NCBI GenBank assembly: GCA_905221605.1
Contig: CAJNDS010002316.1
Span: forward strand, 397,001-461,000
DNA: 64,000 nucleotides
Direction of reading: 5' to 3'
Source of the DNA: Symbiodinium natans
Taxonomy: Eukaryota > Sar > Dinophyceae > Suessiales > Symbiodiniaceae
In this document: positions 22,334 to 30,771 of the stretch, one piece after another
Numbering within the stretch: position 1 is the stretch's first letter
Layout of the letters: each line of letters starts with the position of its first letter
Notes under the pieces: generated by a model
The model's input: only the letters and a program-made list of their open reading frames with translations
Database searches by the model: none
Told to the model about the DNA's origin: nothing
Made by a program: the position numbers and the translations under genes

Positions 22334-22433
22334 TACTATATCCCCCTTGGGAATTATTTTTTTTATTTCTATAAAACCCAAGAGGATATTAAAAATACTA
22401 TTTTTATTAAGGTTCTAAGGGGAGTATAGAGTA
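22334..22433. mobile_element. MITE-like element, family 3, most complete copy
   Basis: About 100 bp with imperfect inverted ends: TACTATATCCCCCTTGGGAA at the left and GGTTCTAAGGGGAGTATAGA at the right, plus the family core ACCCAAGAGGATATT. Related copies at 11274 and 14945. Confidence 0.6.
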
Positions 22434-22765
22434 GAGAGCCTTCATCCCCAGATCTGAACTTCAAAGATGGAGGGAAAAGAACCCAGGGCGCATGTGAATA
22501 CGTCGGCATGGAATATGGCATTGGTCTTTCTCAGCTGCCCCAACATGCACTAAAAACGGTTGGGCTGCAGGGCCTTGTAGAAAGCAGATGAAGACGCCGT
22601 AGTTCTGTGGCACTAGGCGCTGCGCGTGAACCGCTGTACGCGCTTCATGTGCCCACTTGCTCCAGAAGCGCGCAGACGTGCGGAATTGCCCATATCTACA
22701 GCGGGTCTCAGCGTGAGTTATGCACTGGTTTTAGGTCTAGGTTCTTGAAGAAGATTTCAACGCAG

Positions 22766-22862
22766 GTCATCGGCCCCTACCACGGAAGCCTCGGTGACAA
22801 GATGACCGAGACCGAACCACTTCTGGCCATGGCAGCTCAGGAGATTGAGGACCGCACTTCCT
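22766..22862 (+). CDS. Gene B, candidate exon
   Basis: Acceptor CAACGCAG, then 32 codons beginning VIGPYHGSLGDKMTETEPLL and ending AAQEIEDRTS, then possible donor GTGCTT. VIGP resembles the IGP motif of type-1 binding proteins, but it lies before the exon carrying the LPGY motif, the reverse of the usual order. It may not be that domain. Confidence 0.55.
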
Positions 22863-22944
22863 GTGCTTACCTGAAACCCCTTTACCAATGATTTTCTTAA
22901 TCCCAAAAAACGAACCTGCCCCGACGTGTGCTTCACCTACACAG

Positions 22945-22984
22945 GGCCTGTCGGGTTTACCTGGGACCCTACTTACCTGTACAT
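22945..22984 (+). CDS. Gene B, candidate micro-exon
   Basis: After CCTACACAG the frame reads PVGFTWDPTYLY to donor GTAACG. The frame is also open upstream (DVCFTYTG), so the start is uncertain. Confidence 0.4.
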
Positions 22985-23168
22985 GTAACGGGTTATAGGA
23001 TTTAGGGTTTGGGGGTGTGAATGAAGCCCTAAACACCCCCAAACCCTAAACCCGAGGTAACTAGACGCAGGTAGGAACCGTTTCATGTGAAGGAGGGTTT
23101 TATGGTCCTTGTATCCCCATTATCCCGAAAAGGACACCCAGTATATACACTCACCAGAATTCTATAAG

Positions 23169-23219
23169 GAGCCCAAAATGTACCCACTGACAACGGCAAT
23201 GTACACCGACTATCAGATG
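23169..23219 (+). CDS. Gene B, candidate exon
   Basis: Seventeen codons (EPKMYPLTTAMYTDYQM) between CTATAAG and donor GTCAGT. The phase does not join cleanly to the next exon, so either a boundary is off or an exon is missing. Confidence 0.45.
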
Positions 23220-23309
23220 GTCAGTTCTCTACATTACGGTCCCTTTTTGGGAACCCTAAATATATTCGGGCCACCTCATAAGTAACCTCCCAAAAGGACC
23301 ATCATTTAG

Positions 23310-23418
23310 CAATATAAACCTCATCTCGCGCGAGGACAGCAACTTTCTGCCCGGTTACCGCGTCAATGTCCACCTCACGAACTCGGGGTGTGAAGAGGCC
23401 CTTAAATTGGCGTTCAGG
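23310..23418 (+). CDS. Gene B, binding-domain exon 1 (LPGY motif)
   Basis: Acceptor CATTTAG, 1 nt, then 36 codons: NINLISREDSNFLPGYRVNV, HLTNSGCEEALKLAFR. The donor is GTCTCG, and TTTAGGG units follow at once. The LPGY...SGC pattern is typical of the N-terminal lobe of ANF-receptor-type ligand-binding domains, just before the first IxGP-like strand. One of the clearest homology signals in the window. Confidence 0.75.
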
Positions 23419-24886
23419 GTCTCGGATTTAGGGTTTAGGGTTTAGGGTTTAGGGTTATGAACCGAAAAAACGCAGACCCTAAACCACTGAAGCTCAGACT
23501 GATTGTGCCACCGAAACCACTCCTCTCAGCCAAAGTTCCTCGCAGATCCCGTTGAGGGCTGTTGATGGTGCAAAAGTGTAAACGTCCCAAAGGGCTTGGG
23601 ATCTAGGAGGGGGGAGATGTTGGGGTATTGCGTCGTCCGGAGCATCTGCCGACTGCACGCGCTGAGAGCGCGAGCTTTAACCGAGCAGGTGTTACAAGAA
23701 ATTGCTACGCAGCCTGCTACCTCCAGTGCCTATGGGAGCCTAAATGTTGCCAAGACAATTCCTTCATAATCCCCACATAGCTGTACCAAAAGCTCAACAT
23801 AGGCCCCCAAAACTCGAAGCCATGAAGGGTCTCCATGGCGCAGGCGCTGGGAACAGTGGCAACAGTCGAAGCCTTCACTCGTGGACCTAAGATTCTCGAC
23901 CACATAGTGCAGCGTTTTGAGCCCTAAGCCCTTTAGGGTTTACGAAATTATGGGATGTTCAAATCTCCCAACTTAACAACCCCTTGGACCTTAAGCCCTA
24001 AATCCTAAACCATGTGAAGACTGAAAGATGCCCAGCATGTTGATCTCCATGTCTGTTTCAGCATTTTTTGGTCGCTTGGCGCTTAAGTTGATCACCCCAC
24101 CAGCCCTAAACCCTAAACCCTAAACCCCTTTGTTGGCAAAGAAAAACCCAACAGGGCCCCCCACAGCTTGTTCATGTGGAGTTGGAGTGTAAGAGCTGCT
24201 CCTTAACAGCCACTTGTTGTGCCTCTTTAGGGTTGTTTAGGGAAAGCATGTGATGGGACTGCGAAGCACTAGTCCAGGCAGTAACTAAAGGGTTATAAAT
24301 GATTAGTAACGAGTTCGAAATGGAACATGAACGGATCAGACAGGGTAGTATTCCTGAACCTGCGATGCCTTCGGACCCCCCTTCAGCCCGAAAGCCTAGA
24401 CCCCCCGCCGCCCCACCCCACTCCCCCCCCCCCACCCCCCCAAAAAAAAGAAAAAACCTAACACAGTCCTTAAAACCCCCAACTACCTACCAATTGGGGT
24501 GTTGTATGGCCTGTTTGGGGTTGGTGTTGGGGGGGGTTGGGTGTTCGGCGGTTTCTTTTCGGTTGTGGTTTCGGTGTTGCTTGTCGGGCTTCTGTTCGGG
24601 GTTGGTGTGGGTTTGGGGGTTGGGTTGGGTTGTCTCCATTTTAAGGCAGCCGGCTGGCGTTCTTGAGGCCCAGGGTTTTTCTCCCACACGTGGTTTTTCC
24701 CTGGGCTGGTTTGGTGCTGAGCACAAGTCTTGGTTCCAGTTTGCCTCAGTCACAGAGGTTGTATACCCTGGTCCTGCAATCTCAAGGACTTGCAGCATGC
24801 CGTTTTGAAGCTCGGGGGCAACTTGGGGTACAGATGATTTCCTAAAACTTCCACCCCGAACCCGAAACCTTAAGAACAAACGTCAG

Positions 24887-24968
24887 GAAACACGCCATTG
24901 TTGGCTGTGTGTGCAGCACAGCCTGTTCCGCGATCAGCGACGCCGCGCGCCTCTTCAATGTCCTGAGC
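24887..24968 (+). CDS. Gene B, binding-domain exon 2
   Basis: Acceptor AACGTCAG, 1 nt, then KHAIVGCVCSTACSAISDAA, RLFNVLS. This matches the conserved strand-turn-helix of the domain (usually IIGPxCSSxSxxVAxLA). No GT donor is present; a GC donor near 24967 is assumed. Confidence 0.7.
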
Positions 24969-25012
24969 GCAACTCTGCGGCATCTGGGAGATCTTTGGAG
25001 GATGAAAACCCT

Positions 25013-25133
25013 AATCCCTCAACCCTCAACCCTCAACCCTCAACCCTAAACCCTAAACCCTAAACCCTAAACCCTAAACCCTAAACCCTAAACCCTAAAC
25101 CCTAAACCCTAAACCCTAAACCCTAAACCCAAA
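25013..25133. repeat. CCCTAAA array with CCCTCAA variants
   Basis: About 17 units. The first four include CCCTCAA variants and the remainder are perfect. A shorter array follows at 25495-25533. Confidence 0.95.
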
Positions 25134-25689
25134 TCCAGGGTCCAGCCCTTTGGGGGTTTCACGGGGTTCTGATGTCAACATGCCACGTGAACAAATGTTC
25201 GCCATGTCAATTGTGATTCGAATTCCCGGCTTCAGTCAGGAGCGGTTTTTTTGGCACGCGCAGCAGGGAGGTGCCAGGATGATACAAGTACCATACTTCC
25301 GCGCGGCCCTGCCGAAACCAGCACTTAAGATCGATGCATCTCATACATTAGGTAAAGGTATGTAATGGTCCTTGGGATATTTTGTATTTTCCCTTATTGG
25401 GTTGAAAAGCATGTTATTCTGGAATCTTTTCAGAGGGGTTTAAGGGCCATCCTAGTACATGTGATGCTCGTCATGCCGCCGTGAACAACTCGTCACCCTA
25501 AACCCTAAACCCTAAACCCTAAACCCTAAACCAACGTGGCATGCCAGGCAACCACCCATTGCTTTGCCTGCTCTTAGCTTTAGACTCTGTACGGCATCCT
25601 AAACACTTAACCCTAAACCCATAAACCCAAGCTCTAAAACTTAAAGCAAAAAACTGCCTAAACTGTTACTAGGCCATCCATGCCTGCAG

Positions 25690-25791
25690 GTGTCACCTGG
25701 ATGCGAAAACCCGCACCTCAGCGACCGGACTCGATACCCGTATCTTACGCGGATGACGCCTTCAGACCGCTTCAAGGACTGCATGAGCAGG
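25690..25791 (+). CDS. Gene B, binding-domain exon 3
   Basis: Exactly 34 codons, phase 0: VSPGCENPHLSDRTRYPYLT, RMTPSDRFKDCMSR. Acceptor CCTGCAG. The donor GTTTCGGGTTTAG is a telomere-like unit. The LSDRxRYPYxxRxxPSDRF pattern is characteristic of ANF-receptor / class C receptor ligand-binding domains. The next visible exon is 9.3 kb away because the retroelement lies in between. Confidence 0.8.
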
Positions 25792-25923
25792 GTTTCGGGT
25801 TTAGAGTTACGGGTACGCTAAGCTAAACAGGGCTAAACCCTAAACCCTAAACCCTAAACCGGGCCGCCTTAGTAACCCCCAAAAACATATTGCAGAGAAG
25901 CCTACAAAGTCCAGCCTCCTGGG

Positions 25924-25991
25924 ACCCTAAACCCTAAACCCTAAACCCTAACCCTCAACCCTCAACCCTAAACCCTAAACCCTAAACCCTA
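25924..25991. repeat. CCCTAAA array, left insertion flank
   Basis: About ten units with two CCCTCAA variants. The last five bases, CCCTA (25987-25991), are the left copy of the retroelement target duplication. Confidence 0.9.
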
Positions 25992-26255
25992 TACGGGGGC
26001 AACCGAAGGGGAAAGGGAAAGGAAATTAACCCTTGACAGTTGCCTATGATGTGAATTTCCCAGATCGAACCAGAAAGAGAAGCACCCAACTCCAGGGGTA
26101 TAGGCTAAGGGAGAAGGGACGGGACTACTACCACCCGTAACACCCAACCCCAACAACACGGACTTTTTGCACGAAAGCTGACGGCTCTGGGCCATCTTGA
26201 GCCAAAATGGTTATGGGTGTTTCACCCTTCCAAACCTATAAAGGCAACCTCCGCA
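25992..26255 (-). repeat. 3' LTR
   Basis: Read on the minus strand it starts TGCGGAGG and ends CCCCCGTA, so the ends are TG...TA rather than TG...CA. It matches the right-hand copy at all but two positions. It contains the relict spliced leader and an open frame starting MAQSRQLSCKKS. Confidence 0.9.
26196..26217 (-). other. Relict spliced-leader sequence in 3' LTR
   Basis: The minus strand carries a 22-nt match to the dinoflagellate spliced leader: 19 of its last 21 positions agree, including the 15-nt 3' core CCATTTTGGCTCAAG. An ATG follows at once (26195-26193). An identical copy is in the 5' LTR. Confidence 0.85.
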
Positions 26256-26264
26256 CTCCCCCTG
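26256..26264 (-). other. Polypurine tract
   Basis: On the minus strand CAGGGGGAG directly precedes the TGCGGAGG start of the 3' LTR, the position where plus-strand DNA synthesis is primed in LTR elements. Confidence 0.75.
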
Positions 26265-26285
26265 TCCTGAGATTCTCTCAGGACA
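26263..26285. other. Perfect hairpin next to the polypurine tract
   Basis: Ten-base arms TGTCCTGAGA and TCTCAGGACA with a 3-nt loop (TTC). In the element transcript this sits at the end of the 3' untranslated part, 26286-26573 being the rest of it without a visible gene. Confidence 0.7.
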
Positions 26286-26573
26286 CTTCTGGAGGTGCCG
26301 GTCCCTTTGAGTTTGGCCAAAAACTGTCGCTTAAGACAGCGGCCCCAATATGTTTAACGTCCGATGGACGGGCCGTAGCCATTGGCTTGCAAATACGGGT
26401 TTTACGTCATCCTGGACGAATGAATTAAATTCTACCACCACATTGGGTCATCTCTACCATTAGGGGTTTCCATACCCTTAATAGTAACCACCACTCATTT
26501 TTGCAGCGCTTTGAGTGTTCCAGTCCGCCAATCACCAGAAAAAGAAAAGCCACCTCAGGTCCTTCAGCGATGT

Positions 26574-29393
26574 TCACTCTTTCGCTTCCTTAGCCCGATT
26601 AGAATCAATGCTCAAGCGAAGGCGTATCAGAATTTGCTCCAGGTCCCACACTGTAAGAATAGGATCCATCACGTACCTCTGAATTGAGGAGATCATCCCC
26701 TCCTTCTTCGCCTCCTCCACTGCAGGACATGTTTGTTCCAGCCCAACTTCAGCAGCAGTAGACGCTTGCGCGTCTGCTCCAGAGGAACGATCCTTCTCTT
26801 CAGGACCTTCCACCACTGATACCTCCTTCTTTTTGGGACTCTGGCTCTTCTCTTTCTTCTGGCTTTTACCTGAAACACCAGTCTTCGCACGCGCCCGAGA
26901 AGAAGACCCTTCTTTTTCAGAAACCACTGCCACGGATGATGATCCACCCTTTTCCAATTTGGCTGGCCTTTTCTTTGGCTTTGGAACTAAGAGGGTATAA
27001 GGATCCTCAGTTGCAGCAGCCTTCCTTTTCTTTTTGGCCTTCTTCAACTCTTCATCGACGTTGACCCTTGTCTCCGAGGTTTCTGGCACCACCTCCTTTT
27101 CAGGAGCAACCTTGACGAACTCTCCTTCCAGGGACCTCTTTTTCCCTTTTTTGGGAGTGCTCCCTTCATCCAGGTTGGCTTTGTCGTACCAGATCCTCAG
27201 GTCATTCGTCCAATCTTCCACCTCTTCCAACGGTACCTCAAATGACTTCACAATATCGTGAAGTTCCAATGGAGTCAACATACCGGATGTCCAGGAACAC
27301 CATTCAGCATCCCTCTGCTCCTTGTCACCCTCAAACTTGATGAGCTTGAACACCGGTTCTGCTTCAGCGCAGGCCAAATCTGTCTTTCCACCAGACGTAT
27401 ATGACACCGCTTCCATCAGCAACTCCATCAGCCTGGTATCGTCGTCATAAACCATTTGATCCTCCTCCTCGAACCTTTCAGGAGAACCTTGTCTTTCACC
27501 ATCTCTTCCACCATCGCCCTTCCTTGGACGATCCCTTGGCAGCGTCCTTGGAGACCTGGGCCTTTGCACACCCAAGGTTTCACCATGTTCGAAAACACAC
27601 TCATCACCACGACGGCACTTCCCCGTCTGGTAAAACTGAATACACCTCACACCAGCTGCATCATGCGAATACCTGCATTCAGAACCAGCGTGACAAATTC
27701 TTCCAGCCACATAATATTTGCACCAATACGCCGGTAGCGCTAAATCATCCTCTGAGTGAATGAATTTGCAGTCCTCACCAAATTTGCAACTATTTCTTCC
27801 CCTGCTGAACCAATAGCAGAAACCTCTCTGCCTTTTTGCTTGTCGTTCAGCCTCGTAACGATCCATGGGGCGAGGTTGCCCTACTTGAACATTGCCAAGA
27901 AGTTGAGAACTATCCTGTTCACCCAGTGCGCTAGTGGTGCGTGGCATATCAGGAACAGCCGGAAAGCCTGGCCTTGGTTCAACCACCTTCATGAACGGTT
28001 TTCCATCAGCTCCTGAGCCATGCTGAGCCGATCCACGAATGATTGGCCTCTTCAAGAAGGGTTTTCTGGAACCAGGTTTCCACGCAGCCCTAATGGGAAC
28101 CCTTACGGTCCCATTTTTTAGACCGATCCCATTCGCGCGACACAACCTCCCATATCCGGCCCTATATCCTTTCCACCACAGAGCCCTAAGAACTTTATCA
28201 GTAGATGTATCCTCTACTTGAATTTGTTCAGGTTGACTCTCGCTTTCGGACTCAAGACAACCATCTTCCCCTTGTTCCGAGGACTGATCCAGCTTTTTTG
28301 TGACCACTCCATCGAGGTGATCTTCTGGAATCCAGGGCATTCCCTTTGTGGAAAGATCCGGACCATCTTTTAACGGCCCTTCACCACAATAACCTTTTGT
28401 GCTGTCAAACATCCTCCCAGTCTGCCGGTCCTGTAGTGAAGGCTCCTTGAACAACTTGTCATAGATGTTCTCATAGATCGTCTGCAAGAAAAACCTTGTG
28501 GTCTTCCTCCTTGATGAACCATCCGCTGTCTCCTCTTCAGGAGAAATTTCCGGCGCTTTGCCAGCAGCCTCCTCGTCGTTCACCTCGCTTTTAGTACCAG
28601 CAGAAGATTTAGGAACCTCACCATTCCCTTGTTCAAGAACCGACTCATCCTGTCCAGAGAACTCCAGCATGAATCCTGACGGATCCACCTCCACATCGTC
28701 CTCAGGGATTTGTCTCCACAACTCTTCCAGTTCGTCAGCGCATGTAGCCGCCCGAAAGAATTCCATCACCCGCTCCCTTCCATGCTGCCAGAGAAAAGAT
28801 GAATACGCCACCGACCCTTGACTCACCAGGACGGTGAACGGAGACACCAGTCTTGCTACCCGGTCCATTAACTCCACATGGACTTTCATCTCTGGGATAC
28901 CATTCCACTCGAAAGCAATTGCTTCCATTGCCGACCCAAAGGTATCCGGATTTGTAAACTTTTGTTGCAATCCGGGGGATAGCAAAACTCCCATAATAGA
29001 AAGCGGGCCATTACCCACTGGTGGCAAGCAAGGATTTGCGTGATACGGATGATGCAAATCACCGTAATGTCCTTCTTCTCTCCTTTCGAGAAGGAATCTT
29101 CCCGTTTGAAGCTTGAGGTTCATCTCATCCACCTCCACCATACCAATACATACCTTCCTCGCTTCTGACGCGATTGCGCCCCATATTGCACGATCTGTCA
29201 CCCCACGGCGCATCACCCATTCTGTCGTTTGCGACTGTACGAACACCCGAGGATCACACCGAGGACCGTACAAGATCATTTGTTCTTGAGGACTTTGTGC
29301 CGCTGCAGGACCTGAGCTCTCCACCAACGCAAGGCTCGTCTCCCCCACACCTGAACCATCCGAAGAGGCACTGATGACCAAGTTTCGATCCAT
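26574..29393 (-). CDS. Retroelement ORF: triple CCCH zinc-finger protein
   Basis: 939 residues. N-terminal 40-230 is a globular, unrecognised region (with LLERREEGHYGDLHHPYHAN and MDRVARLVSPFTVLVSQGS). Residues about 525-603 hold three CCCH fingers in tandem (C-x9-C-x5-C-x3-H, C-x8-C-x5-C-x3-H, C-x7-C-x5-C-x3-H), expected to bind RNA. Residues 780-900 are Lys/Glu/Ser-rich with KKxKRK-type basic clusters that could be nuclear signals. The last 40 residues form a helix. No RT motif. The upstream frame may be joined by splicing or frameshifting, so the ATG at 29393 is only the first in frame. It takes a Gag-like place. Confidence 0.75.
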   Translation of the reverse strand: MDRNLVISASSDGSGVGETSLALVESSGPAAAQSPQEQMILYGPRCDPRVFVQSQTTEWVMRRGVTDRAIWGAIASEARKVCIGMVEVDEMNLKLQTGRFLLERREEGHYGDLHHPYHANPCLPPVGNGPLSIMGVLLSPGLQQKFTNPDTFGSAMEAIAFEWNGIPEMKVHVELMDRVARLVSPFTVLVSQGSVAYSSFLWQHGRERVMEFFRAATCADELEELWRQIPEDDVEVDPSGFMLEFSGQDESVLEQGNGEVPKSSAGTKSEVNDEEAAGKAPEISPEEETADGSSRRKTTRFFLQTIYENIYDKLFKEPSLQDRQTGRMFDSTKGYCGEGPLKDGPDLSTKGMPWIPEDHLDGVVTKKLDQSSEQGEDGCLESESESQPEQIQVEDTSTDKVLRALWWKGYRAGYGRLCRANGIGLKNGTVRVPIRAAWKPGSRKPFLKRPIIRGSAQHGSGADGKPFMKVVEPRPGFPAVPDMPRTTSALGEQDSSQLLGNVQVGQPRPMDRYEAERQAKRQRGFCYWFSRGRNSCKFGEDCKFIHSEDDLALPAYWCKYYVAGRICHAGSECRYSHDAAGVRCIQFYQTGKCRRGDECVFEHGETLGVQRPRSPRTLPRDRPRKGDGGRDGERQGSPERFEEEDQMVYDDDTRLMELLMEAVSYTSGGKTDLACAEAEPVFKLIKFEGDKEQRDAEWCSWTSGMLTPLELHDIVKSFEVPLEEVEDWTNDLRIWYDKANLDEGSTPKKGKKRSLEGEFVKVAPEKEVVPETSETRVNVDEELKKAKKKRKAAATEDPYTLLVPKPKKRPAKLEKGGSSSVAVVSEKEGSSSRARAKTGVSGKSQKKEKSQSPKKKEVSVVEGPEEKDRSSGADAQASTAAEVGLEQTCPAVEEAKKEGMISSIQRYVMDPILTVWDLEQILIRLRLSIDSNRAKEAKE

Positions 29394-29917
29394 TTTGTTC
29401 TGTCCTCTTGCAAAGTCCTTCCTGGGCGAACGCCTTTGGATAGCAGCAGAAGCTTTTCTTTGTCTGCCTCGGCGTCACCACATGATTTCAAAGTGTCAGC
29501 TTGAAGACCATTGCTTCCACTTCCACCAACCTGTTGTTCAGTCTCTCCGCCAGTAACTTGTCCAGCTCCTTGAAGTACTGTCCCCTGTCCAGCAACATTT
29601 TGCCCAGGTAGAACACCAGCACTTTCAGAACCATTCTCCCGTCCAGCAACACATTGCCCAGGTAGAACCTCATCCGCGGAGCCCACCACCAGCGAACCAC
29701 CTTCTTCAGAACCATCCACGGTCCCTTTTGAGACTGCAACCTCTGATTTGGAAGATGCTGACTCCGAAAAATCTTGGCGGGTCTCCCCCCGCGACGCTTT
29801 GTCGCGCTTTTCGCCAAGAGCGCTTGATTTTTTTACGGCCCCCATTGGAGCTTTGAGAGCCAGACCGTGAACCATTGCCACGCGTCCCAGGCCTCTGGTT
29901 GTCCCTTTCTTGCACAA
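29276..29917 (-). CDS. Retroelement ORF, Gly/Ser/Glu-rich segment
   Basis: 213 residues, low complexity, with a repeated phrase (VLPGQCVAGRENG / VLPGQNVAGQGT). It overlaps the 3' part of the previous frame (29706-29917) and the start of the 939-residue frame, so it is probably one segment of a longer protein reached by a frame change. Function unknown. Confidence 0.45.
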   Translation of the reverse strand: MCKKGTTRGLGRVAMVHGLALKAPMGAVKKSSALGEKRDKASRGETRQDFSESASSKSEVAVSKGTVDGSEEGGSLVVGSADEVLPGQCVAGRENGSESAGVLPGQNVAGQGTVLQGAGQVTGGETEQQVGGSGSNGLQADTLKSCGDAEADKEKLLLLSKGVRPGRTLQEDRTKWIETWSSVPLRMVQVWGRRALRWWRAQVLQRHKVLKNK

Positions 29918-30269
29918 GGGCTTCCACCATCATTTTCGTGTAGGCGGCTTCGTCGGCAAGAGATTCATCCGAAGAATCAGCATAGGACACCAGACGTAAT
30001 TCTTGATCATCGTCGTCCTTCACATCCGCCCATGCTGTGCTAAAGCGATAAGACAAACCACCAGGCCGCTTCGGCGGCAATGGCTTGGGTGCCTCCACCG
30101 GCTCCCTTGATTTTTTGCGCCTGTTCGAATAAGAGCGCGCCACTTTTTGCACCTGTTTCCGATTGAGCAGGGGTCGTCCTCTTCTCACTGGGTTTGACCA
30201 GGATCTATGTCCCTTCTTTGGAGGGTCCACCGGCGGCATTCCAACTCCCGCCAGTTGCAACGTCTGCAC
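29706..30269 (-). CDS. Retroelement ORF, basic segment
   Basis: 187 residues. The first about 60 are very basic (SYSNRRKKSREPVEAPKPLP), followed by acidic stretches (DVKDDDDQELRLVSYADSSD). It overlaps its neighbours in other frames at both ends. The start is a non-ATG codon (GTG), again suggesting an internal piece of a larger product. Confidence 0.45.
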   Translation of the reverse strand: MQTLQLAGVGMPPVDPPKKGHRSWSNPVRRGRPLLNRKQVQKVARSYSNRRKKSREPVEAPKPLPPKRPGGLSYRFSTAWADVKDDDDQELRLVSYADSSDESLADEAAYTKMMVEALVQERDNQRPGTRGNGSRSGSQSSNGGRKKIKRSWRKARQSVAGGDPPRFFGVSIFQIRGCSLKRDRGWF

Positions 30270-30760
30270 ACACAGCCATCCGGCGACATTGGCCGATATT
30301 TGACACCTCCAACCGCCTCTAGGAGTTTACAGGCATGTACCAGCTTGACTCCTTTTTCCACCAAATCTTCCACATAAATGAACTTTTGGAGTTCTCCCAC
30401 TTTGGACACTGCAAGCTCAAACATCACCTCCCTAATACGGGGAGTGTAGAACCACAGTTCGTGACCACGCGCCAACCAATTCTCTATCGGCTCGTCGGGG
30501 TCTAAAGTTGGTACCGTGGAGGATCCTGCCACCGAATCCTTTTGAACGTCGGCCTCCAGTTTTTTCGCACCATCCAGCGGAGAATCGCTTCCCTCCCCTT
30601 TTTTCGACACATTGGTCAGCTGCAACGATTGCGATTCTGGAGTCTCCGTTTCTTCAACTGTAGGTGGCTTGAAGCTACTGCGGTCTGGCAAATCCAATCC
30701 TCGATCTTGCGCAAATCTCACTTGGTTTGCAACCTGCACCAAATGACGTAGCTGCTTCAA
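30185..30760 (-). CDS. Retroelement ORF, segment after a hidden CCCH finger
   Basis: 191 residues from a TTG codon, with a helical domain (HELWFYTPRIREVMFELAVS ... KFIYVEDLVEKGVKLVHACK). The same frame is open upstream to about 30868 and there encodes a finger-like CYDFHIHGKCRKEASCCRYS followed by H, overlapping the end of the 689-residue frame. The frame change therefore falls inside the overlap 30772-30868. Confidence 0.55.
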   Translation of the reverse strand: MKQLRHLVQVANQVRFAQDRGLDLPDRSSFKPPTVEETETPESQSLQLTNVSKKGEGSDSPLDGAKKLEADVQKDSVAGSSTVPTLDPDEPIENWLARGHELWFYTPRIREVMFELAVSKVGELQKFIYVEDLVEKGVKLVHACKLLEAVGGVKYRPMSPDGCVCRRCNWRELECRRWTLQRRDIDPGQTQ

Positions 30761-30771
30761 CCTTTCAGCAC

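Noticed and set aside
26420-26500. An extra inverted repeat in the element 3' region
   Set aside because: Only weak, broken complementarity. Not distinguishable from chance by eye.
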